DNA of 5,068 bases from Myxococcales bacterium (lineage in GTDB: Bacteria > Myxococcota > Polyangia > Polyangiales > Polyangiaceae), in NCBI GenBank assembly GCA_020430865.1, contig JAGQIY010000144.1, forward strand, positions 1-5,068. The letters run 5' to 3'. The notes under the pieces were generated by a model. The model saw only the letters and a program-made list of their open reading frames with translations, made no database searches and was not told the DNA's origin. Below are positions 1 through 5,068 of the stretch, one piece after another. The translations under genes and the position numbers were made by a program. The first letter of the stretch is position 1. The number at the start of each line of letters is the position of its first letter.

Positions 1-150
1 ACCGTCGATGGACTAACTGACGAGCACCTGTGTCGGCCGGGGGTGTGGGAGCCCCAGCAGCCCCAGCTGCTTGCCGTGCCAGAACGCGTACACCGCCCTG
101 CCCTGGGGCGCCGCGCCAATGACGCGGACGCGCAGCGTCGCAAGCAGCAT
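1..150 (-). pseudogene. Lysophospholipid acyltransferase-like (DUF374/COG2121) N-terminus with in-frame stop
   Basis: From ATG at 150-148 the frame reads MLLATLRVRVIGAAPQGRAV, then YAFWHGKQLGLLGL, and ends QVLVS before a TAG at 13-15. The next four codons, up to the window edge, read Ser-Ile-Asp-Gly. DUF374-type acyltransferases have a hydrophobic N-terminal helix, a TLRVxVxG element, a (F/Y)xFWHG motif holding the active-site His, and then a VLVSxSxDG stretch. All four are present in order, with the stop falling inside the last one. Members transfer acyl chains in membrane lipid or lipid A-type metabolism; the exact substrate is unknown here. Either the gene is broken, or the TAG is a sequencing error, or the ORF is a 45-residue product that only resembles the family. 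A GTG at 156-154 is an alternative start. Neither start has a well-spaced ribosome binding site. The rest of the gene would lie outside the window. Confidence 0.6.
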
Positions 151-266
151 GCGCACCAGGATGGCCAGACAGCGGCCGAGGAGTCTCCGGCCGCCGCCAA
201 GGTTACCCCGCGGCAGCGGCTCCGGTGGGAGGCTTCGCGGGGCGAGGGCGCGCAGGTCCGAAGGAG
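151..266 (-). other. Spacer between the TPR gene and the acyltransferase-like fragment
   Basis: This 116-base stretch follows the TGA of the TPR gene. The acyltransferase frame is open through all of it and on to 582. Its last part (positions 189 to 151) reads RRLLGRCLAILVR, which looks like the start of the family's N-terminal helix, so the gene may originally have begun in here. The frame has no ATG, GTG or TTG above 156. GGAG motifs on the minus strand at 188-185 and 223-220 could be remnants of a ribosome binding site, but no standard start follows them at normal spacing. A 9-bp GC-rich stem (190-198 with 212-220, one G-U pair, 13-base loop) has no T-run after it and is not a convincing terminator. 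No promoter is evident. Confidence 0.5.
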
Positions 267-3200
267 TCAGCCCTTCAGCTCCGCGAGCAGCTGCTTGGCC
301 TCCTCCAGATCGCCATCGGCCTGGATCGCGCGTTCGAGCATCTGGATCGCCTTGGGCTTCTCGCCCAGGCCTTGATGCACCTTGCCCAGGTTGAGGAACA
401 CCTCCGCCTTGGTGATCGGCGACTTGTCGTCGAGCTTCTGCAAGAGCAACGCGCGGAACATCTGCTGCGCCTTCTTGAGGTCTCCCGCCTCCAGGCTGAC
501 TGCGCCGAGCTGCTTGAGGACGCTGACGTTGCCGGGCTCGATGCGGAACGCCTTGTCCAGCTCCTCCAGCGCTCGCTCCTTTTCACCGTCAGCCAGGTAC
601 GCCGTCGCAAGCCGCCGGTGGATGTCCCCGAGTTCCTTGGAGCGCTTCCCACCGTAGCTCTCCACGATGCGCTCCAACACCTCGACCGCGGCCTTCCCGC
701 GCCCGCTGCCGCTGTAGGCATCGCAGAGCGCGAGCATCAGTTCGCGATCGTCGGGCTTGAGCGCGCTGGCGCGCTCGAGCATCTCGGCGCTGGCTGCCAT
801 GTCCTTGCGCTTCTCGGCGTGGAGGTCTGCCGCCTTGACCAGCAGCTTGACCTTCTCTTCCACGTCCTCCGTCGCCTCCGCGTCATCCGCGATGTGCGAC
901 GCAAGCTTTTCCCACGCGGAAAGCTTCGTGTAGAGCGCCGCCAAGCGCTCGCGCAGCTGGGAGTTTCGAGAGTCGTGGCTGAGCCCGCGCTCCAGAGCCT
1001 CCGCGGCCGCCTCCGCATCGTCGAGCCGCTCATGGGCATCCGCAAGCTCGGTGGCGAGCTTCACTGCGTCGTCCCCGGTGCTCTGGTCGAGCAGGCGGCT
1101 GAGCATCTCCGCTTCGCTTCGATGCTCGTTCTGAGCGCGGTAGAGGCGCGCGAGCGCTTCGAGGGCACCGCGATGCGAGCTGTCTCGCTCCAGCACCGAG
1201 CGGTAGGTGTCGATCGCCTTCTGGCGGTCGTTGAGTCGCGAGTCGTAGATCTCGCCGAGCCGCACCTCGAAGGTCAGCTCTGCATCGGTGTCCTCGCGTT
1301 CCTTGGCTGCGGCGATCTGCTCCTTGAGCAGCTCCGCGAGTTCTTCATCGCGGTCGGTCTGCTCGTAGAGCTCGCTCAAGGCCACCACGGCATCTGCGCG
1401 ACTGGGCTCGTCGTACAGCACGGAACGCAGAAGCTCGATGGCCGCGTCGGGCAGGTTGAACTTCTCGCGATTGAGCTGAGCCAGCTCCATCCGGAGCTCG
1501 CTGCGCTCGCTCGACGAGTCCACGATGTCCACCAGCCGCTCGAGGAGTCGCCCCAGCTCATCGAAGCGCTCGCTCTCGGCGAACAGCTGACGCAGGGCCT
1601 TGGAGGCTTGGGTGTCCGTGGGCTCGTCTTCGAAGAGCGCCTCGAAGAGCTCGATCGCCTTGTCGGCGTCCTTCAACTTCTCCTGTGCGATTGTTGCCGC
1701 GCGGAGACGCAGCTCACGCAGGATTCCTGCGTCGGCCCGCAGCTCGGCTCGTCGCACCAGCAGATCGAAGGTCTCCTGGTAGTCCTCGGCGGCCTCCCGC
1801 AGCTCGGTGAGCTCCGACAGCGCCCACAGGTTGCCGTCGTCCTGTGCGAGCAGCTCGCGGAGCAGCGACTCCGCCAGCTCGCGGTCCCCGAGCTCGTCGG
1901 CCAGCTCCTTGGCTTGCTGGAACAGCGTCTCTCGCATGCCCATGTCGAGCTGCAGCTTCGCGCGACGACGCAGCGTGGCGATCAGATCGCGCTCGCGACC
2001 CGCGCTCGTACGCTGTAGCTGCTCGAGCTGGAGCAGCACCTCGTCGCTCTCCGCATCGTAGTCGAGCGCCTTGAGCAACGCCGCTTCGGCGGAGGGCGGG
2101 TCCTCCACCTTGTCGCGGTACCAGCCCGCAAGCTTCAGACACAGCTCCTTCGCCACGTCGGGGGTGAGGTCCTCCTTGGTATTGATGGCGTCGCGGAGCG
2201 CTGCCGCAGCGCCCTCCCAGTTGCCGGTGATGGGCGCCAGGCGCTCCAGCTCTCCAAGCAGCATGCCGTCGGCAGGATCGTCGTTGAGCCCCTGCTGGAG
2301 CACGCGCTGGGCAGCGGCGGCGTCCTGGCAGTCGTCCTCCAGCACCTTGGCCAGGCTGCGGCGCATGTCGATGCGCTCCATGGGCGAGTCCGCGAAGCCG
2401 ACGCGCTTCTCGTAGAGACCGGCCAGGTCCTGCGTCCTGCCGGCGGCGCGGTACACCTCTTCCAGGAGCTCGGCGACCTCCTCGAACAGATCCCGCTCCG
2501 ACGTCAGCTCTTCCAGTGCCTTCGCCGACGGCTCGTGACCTGGCACCCGTTCGAGAGCCATTCGCAACGAACCGAGACCGCGGGCCGGTTCGGAGAACTT
2601 GGCGATCTGGACCGTGGCCAGGCGATGGTAGATAGCCGCCTGCTCCGCCTCGTCGGCGTCGAGCAGCGCACGACGCTCGAGCACGTCAGCGAGGGACTGG
2701 AAGTCCTCCACCTTCTCGTAGAGCCGGTCCAAAGCAAGCAGCAGATCAGCCTGGTCGCCCGCTTGCTCCACCGCGCGTGAGTACGCGTCGATGGCTCGCT
2801 TGGGATCGCTCAAGTGGTTCTCGGCTACCGAGCCCAGACGCGAGAACAGGTCCTTCACCAGATCCGGATCGAAGCTGGCGCCCGCGCGCTCCTCCAGAGA
2901 CTCGGCGTACTTCGCCCAGCCGTCGCTCTGCTCGGCGAGGCGCTCGATGTCGGCGTGGAGTTCCGTCGAGTCGGGCATCTCCGTGAGAGCGCGCAGCAGG
3001 GCGTCGAGGGCCTTCGCGGACTCTTCCAGGTTGATCTCGTAGACGAGCCCGACCGTGCGCAGCGTCTCACCGCGGCGCAGCGGATCCGTCTCCACCGTGA
3101 GGCGCAGCTCGAGCACCTCCACGAGCTCCGCGTGCGCGGCGCTCTGCCGCAACACCGGGACCAGAATCTCCGCGACGGTGCTGCGGAGGTCTTCATGCTC

Positions 3201-5068
3201 CTCGCCGAGCTTCCTCACTGCAGCGCGGGCCTCGGTGTCGTCGGGAGCCTCGTCGAGCACGAGTCGATAAGCGTCCAGGGCTTCATCGAAGCTCTGCAGC
3301 TGCCCACCCAGGATGTCACCGATCTGCTTGCGCAGCGTGACGCGAGCCGCCTGGTCCTCCTCCGTGCTGGCCTCCAGCTTGAGGTTGTCGAGCAACTCAG
3401 GCCAGCGCTCCTCCGCGCGGTAGAGCCGATCCAAGGATCGCAACACCGGCTTGTCGCCTGGCTTGGTGGCGAGCGCCTGGACCAGCGAATCGATGGCGCT
3501 CGGCCGATCTTCCAAGCGCTCCTCGTACACCTTTGCCGCCGATACCAGCAGCTCGTAGCGGAGGTCCGTGTCGTCCTCGTCGCACAGCTCGACGCGCTGC
3601 TGGTACAGCTCGACCAGCCGAGCCGCGTCGCTCTCGGAGGAGTCCTGCTTCTCCAGGTAGAGTTCCGTGAGGCAATCGATGGTGAAGGCGCTCTCCGGGT
3701 CGAGCTCGATGGCGCTCTCGTACGCCTCGATCGCCCCTGGATTGTCCTCCAACATGTCCCGCTTGGCCTCACCGACGCGCCTCCAGATGCTGGCACGCTC
3801 TTCGTCGTCGAGGACCAGGTCCGCCTTCGCAACCAGGACGCGCACCAGCGCGTCCCAGTCGCTGAGCAGGGTGGCAAGCTCTTCAATCTTGGTCACCGGC
3901 TCGAGATCCGCCTCATCGACTTGGCGCAGGCGCTCGTAGGCGTTCAGCGCAGCGCGTGGGTCGTCGCGATGCTTGTCGTGGACTTCCGCGAGGTAATTGA
4001 GCACCTCGCGGGCGCTCAGCAAATCAGGCTTCTTGTCCAGGATCGACGTATAGGTCTTCGCGAGCTCGTCCCAGGCGTCGGTCGCTTCGGTCAGGCGCTG
4101 GTACTCCCCGCGCACTTCTCCGTCCTCAGGGTCCAGCTCCAGGGCGGCGGCGAGGGCGCGCCGCGCTCGATGTGCGTCGGACCCGCGCTCCTCCCAGAGT
4201 CTCGCGGTCTCCCGCAGGACGGCCACGCGCTCGATGGGATCTTCCGCCAGCTCGTAGCGATCCTCGTTGAGCTTGATCTGGCGGCGCCAGTCGTCGGCCT
4301 CCTCGTACAAGGGGCGCAGGATCTCCACCACGCGCTCCTTGTGCTCCGGGTCATCCAGCAAGGCCTCCAGCTCGGCGACCGCCTCCTTGTGGCCGGGCGA
4401 AGCGAGCACGATCTCCTGCAACTGGTCGATCGCGCGCGAGGTGTCGGAGAGCTCGCCCTTGTATAGCTTGGCCAGCTCGATACGGAAGCCGGCGCCGACG
4501 CTGCCACCCTGAGTCTCCGCGCGACGAAGATACAGCTCCGCCAGGTCTTCCCAGCGCTCGGCCTCGCGATACAGCTCGGTCAACGCCTCGAGAGACCGGC
4601 TGTCCGACGCTTCCACGTCGAGCGCCTGGACGTACGTCAGGATCGCCTCTTCGGGTTGAGCCAGCTTCGTGCGCTGGAGTTCCGCCACGACGTGGAGGAT
4701 GTGCAAGCGATCGTCAGGCTCGTAGCGGTGATCGAGCGCCTCACGATAGAGCGACACGCGTTCTTCGTGTTTCTCCGTCTTCACCAAGAGACCATCGATT
4801 GCCTCGAACAGCTCGCGGTTCTCGGGCTCGAAGGCCAGCGCCTTGCGGTAGTACTCGAGCGCGCGTTCGTTCTGCCCCAGGCCTGCGAAGAGCTCGCCGG
4901 CGCGGCGTGCGAGGCGCAGAGTGCTCTCGTCGGTGACGCTGTCCTCGAGCTCCCCCGCGTAGATCTCCGCCAGCCTCTGCTCGGCGCCTGCCACCTTGGC
5001 GAGGCGCTCGAGCTCGGAGATGGTGTTCTCGTCCTCGATGTCTTCGTGAAGCAGCTTGGCGATGGTCT
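267..5068 (-). CDS. Giant TPR-repeat protein, 5' end outside the window
   Basis: This frame is open from the window edge (first full codon at 5066-5064) to the TGA at 267-269, giving 1599 visible residues. The GTG at 4994-4992 is not the start: the 24 codons upstream stay open and read as more repeat sequence. The protein is an alpha-helical solenoid of TPR-like hairpins. Recurrent cores are of the type AIxxYxxALxxxP followed by LxxLxRLYxxxxxWxxLAxLL, for example AIEAYESAIELDPES at residues 445-459. It is rich in Glu, Asp, Leu and Ala, has few Cys, and shows no hydrophobic segment long enough to span a membrane. No catalytic domain is visible. TPR solenoids usually bind other proteins, so a scaffold or adaptor role is inferred; partner and location are unknown because the N-terminus, with any signal peptide or fused domain, is missing. 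Very large proteins of this style are familiar from Myxococcota. I am sure of the coding call and repeat class, not of function. Confidence 0.96.
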   Translation of the reverse strand, partial: TIAKLLHEDIEDENTISELERLAKVAGAEQRLAEIYAGELEDSVTDESTLRLARRAGELFAGLGQNERALEYYRKALAFEPENRELFEAIDGLLVKTEKHEERVSLYREALDHRYEPDDRLHILHVVAELQRTKLAQPEEAILTYVQALDVEASDSRSLEALTELYREAERWEDLAELYLRRAETQGGSVGAGFRIELAKLYKGELSDTSRAIDQLQEIVLASPGHKEAVAELEALLDDPEHKERVVEILRPLYEEADDWRRQIKLNEDRYELAEDPIERVAVLRETARLWEERGSDAHRARRALAAALELDPEDGEVRGEYQRLTEATDAWDELAKTYTSILDKKPDLLSAREVLNYLAEVHDKHRDDPRAALNAYERLRQVDEADLEPVTKIEELATLLSDWDALVRVLVAKADLVLDDEERASIWRRVGEAKRDMLEDNPGAIEAYESAIELDPESAFTIDCLTELYLEKQDSSESDAARLVELYQQRVELCDEDDTDLRYELLVSAAKVYEERLEDRPSAIDSLVQALATKPGDKPVLRSLDRLYRAEERWPELLDNLKLEASTEEDQAARVTLRKQIGDILGGQLQSFDEALDAYRLVLDEAPDDTEARAAVRKLGEEHEDLRSTVAEILVPVLRQSAAHAELVEVLELRLTVETDPLRRGETLRTVGLVYEINLEESAKALDALLRALTEMPDSTELHADIERLAEQSDGWAKYAESLEERAGASFDPDLVKDLFSRLGSVAENHLSDPKRAIDAYSRAVEQAGDQADLLLALDRLYEKVEDFQSLADVLERRALLDADEAEQAAIYHRLATVQIAKFSEPARGLGSLRMALERVPGHEPSAKALEELTSERDLFEEVAELLEEVYRAAGRTQDLAGLYEKRVGFADSPMERIDMRRSLAKVLEDDCQDAAAAQRVLQQGLNDDPADGMLLGELERLAPITGNWEGAAAALRDAINTKEDLTPDVAKELCLKLAGWYRDKVEDPPSAEAALLKALDYDAESDEVLLQLEQLQRTSAGRERDLIATLRRRAKLQLDMGMRETLFQQAKELADELGDRELAESLLRELLAQDDGNLWALSELTELREAAEDYQETFDLLVRRAELRADAGILRELRLRAATIAQEKLKDADKAIELFEALFEDEPTDTQASKALRQLFAESERFDELGRLLERLVDIVDSSSERSELRMELAQLNREKFNLPDAAIELLRSVLYDEPSRADAVVALSELYEQTDRDEELAELLKEQIAAAKEREDTDAELTFEVRLGEIYDSRLNDRQKAIDTYRSVLERDSSHRGALEALARLYRAQNEHRSEAEMLSRLLDQSTGDDAVKLATELADAHERLDDAEAAAEALERGLSHDSRNSQLRERLAALYTKLSAWEKLASHIADDAEATEDVEEKVKLLVKAADLHAEKRKDMAASAEMLERASALKPDDRELMLALCDAYSGSGRGKAAVEVLERIVESYGGKRSKELGDIHRRLATAYLADGEKERALEELDKAFRIEPGNVSVLKQLGAVSLEAGDLKKAQQMFRALLLQKLDDKSPITKAEVFLNLGKVHQGLGEKPKAIQMLERAIQADGDLEEAKQLLAELKG
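270..689 (-). repeat. C-terminal canonical TPR block
   Basis: After residue 1459 the 72-residue rhythm stops. The anchor Ala residues at 1460, 1499, 1533 and 1573 are 39, 34 and 40 residues apart, as in ordinary TPRs. A near-consensus unit reads IHRRLATAYLADGEKERAL followed by EELDKAFRIEPGN. The last unit carries a six-residue longer turn (LDDKSPITKAEVF) before NLGKVHQGLGEKPKAI. The chain ends in a helix LEEAKQLLAELKG, which looks like the capping helix of a TPR solenoid. As I remember them, large myxobacterial TPR proteins end with a very similar SPITKAEVF element; I could not check this here. Confidence 0.8.
2400..2477 (-). repeat. Long-type linker, copy 3 of 3, in the TPR array
   Basis: Residues 864-889 begin VAELLEEVYRAAGR and lie in the third stretched step (89 residues). 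The segment is followed by ADSPMERID, matching the Asp-Pro turn after the other two copies. The spacing between long-type copies differs (385 and 233 residues), so they do not mark a simple higher-order period. Confidence 0.7.
3099..3176 (-). repeat. Long-type linker, copy 2 of 3, in the TPR array
   Basis: Residues 631-656 begin VAEILVPVLRQSAAH and lie in the second stretched step (90 residues). Register and length match copy 1 and copy 3, and the segment is followed by the same Asp-Pro turn (ETDPLRR). The likeness to the other two copies exceeds the general repeat pattern, so the three are probably related by duplication of a larger block. Confidence 0.7.
4254..4331 (-). repeat. Long-type linker, copy 1 of 3, in the TPR array
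   Basis: Residues 246-271 begin VVEILRPLYEEADDW and lie in the first stretched step (89 instead of 72 residues). The segment aligns without gaps to the 26-residue segments at 3099-3176 and 2400-2477. All three begin V-(V/A)-E-(I/L)-L and are followed by a D-P or D-S-P element and an Arg-containing helix. It adds about half a hairpin and probably shifts the turn of the solenoid. Confidence 0.7.

Larger units (their letters stand above)
690..4862 (-). repeat. Array of 72-residue double-TPR units within the giant protein
   Basis: I aligned the first Ala of the AIxxY-like helix in each unit. It falls at residues 69, 141, 212, 301, 373, 445, 524, 596, 686, 758, 830, 919, 993, 1065, 1137, 1209, 1284, 1354 and 1426, counting from the first full codon at 5066. 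The steps are 72, 71, 89, 72, 72, 79, 72, 90, 72, 72, 89, 74, 72, 72, 72, 75, 70 and 72. Each unit therefore covers two helical hairpins, about 216 bases. Sequences are well diverged between units, with conserved positions but no long identical stretches, which indicates old duplications rather than recent DNA repeats. A preceding unit probably begins just outside the window. Confidence 0.85.

Noticed and set aside
190..220. GC-rich stem-loop after the TPR stop as a Rho-independent terminator
   Set aside because: The 9-bp stem has a 13-base loop, includes a G-U pair and is not followed by a T-run. Stems like this are expected by chance in such GC-rich sequence.
43..394. Overlapping plus-strand open frames at the left edge
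   Set aside because: They overlap the minus-strand acyltransferase motifs and the end of the TPR gene. Their products are Arg/Pro/Ala-rich with no domain, typical of GC-rich shadow frames.
225..2018. Plus-strand open frame of 597 codons opposite the TPR gene
   Set aside because: It runs in exact codon register with the minus-strand TPR frame, so it stays open only because the sense codons TTA, CTA and TCA are avoided in this GC-rich gene. Its product, rich in Leu, Arg, Gln and Val, has no recognisable domain.
2814..4466. Plus-strand open frame of 550 codons opposite the TPR gene
   Set aside because: Same register and same explanation as the frame at 225-2018. The opposite strand has a clear, continuous TPR repeat pattern, while this one has none.
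690..4862. DNA-level tandem repeat or recombination hotspot
   Set aside because: The repeat units are similar only as protein patterns. I saw no long identical nucleotide stretches between units, so recent repeat expansion is not supported.
4992..4994. GTG as the start of the TPR protein
   Set aside because: The frame is open for 24 more codons to the window edge. Those residues (for example ENTISELERLAKVAG) continue the helical repeat pattern, so the gene is truncated by the window.
1..5068. RNA genes, CRISPR arrays, mobile elements, phage or defence genes
   Set aside because: Almost all of the window is one coding frame. I found no tRNA-like cloverleaf, no direct repeats with spacers, and no transposase, integrase or nuclease motifs in either strand's plausible genes.

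Overview
The window is a GC-rich, densely coding piece of bacterial chromosome. Everything that can be supported lies on the minus strand. Very high G/C at third codon positions, together with a giant, acidic, tetratricopeptide-repeat (TPR) protein, points to a large-genome Myxococcota (Polyangiales-like) bacterium. This assignment is inferred from style and remembered family features; no marker gene is present.

Layout along the minus strand. Positions 5068 to 267 are a single open frame that is already open at the window edge, so the true start lies outside. It encodes at least 1599 residues of almost uninterrupted paired-helix repeats. About 1,400 residues keep a 72-residue period (two TPR-like hairpins per unit). 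That period is broken three times by an extra 17-18 residues in a recognisably similar segment. The last 140 residues switch to ordinary TPRs and end in a short tail. No enzyme domain or membrane segment is visible; a scaffold or adaptor role is the most that can be suggested.

Positions 266 to 151 are a short spacer without a convincing terminator. Positions 150 to 1 hold the beginning of a second gene in the same direction. It resembles the N-terminus of a DUF374/COG2121-type lysophospholipid acyltransferase (Phe-Trp-His-Gly motif). The frame is interrupted by a TAG at 13-15, exactly where the family has its Ser-x-x-Asp-Gly stretch, and the residues after the stop resume that stretch. It also lacks a well-placed start codon. 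It is therefore annotated as a probable broken gene, or a gene carrying a sequencing error.

The two genes could be co-transcribed, but nothing in the window links their functions. I see no RNA gene, mobile element, CRISPR array or complete unknown system. The points worth a second look are the interrupted acyltransferase and the regular repeat architecture of the TPR protein.
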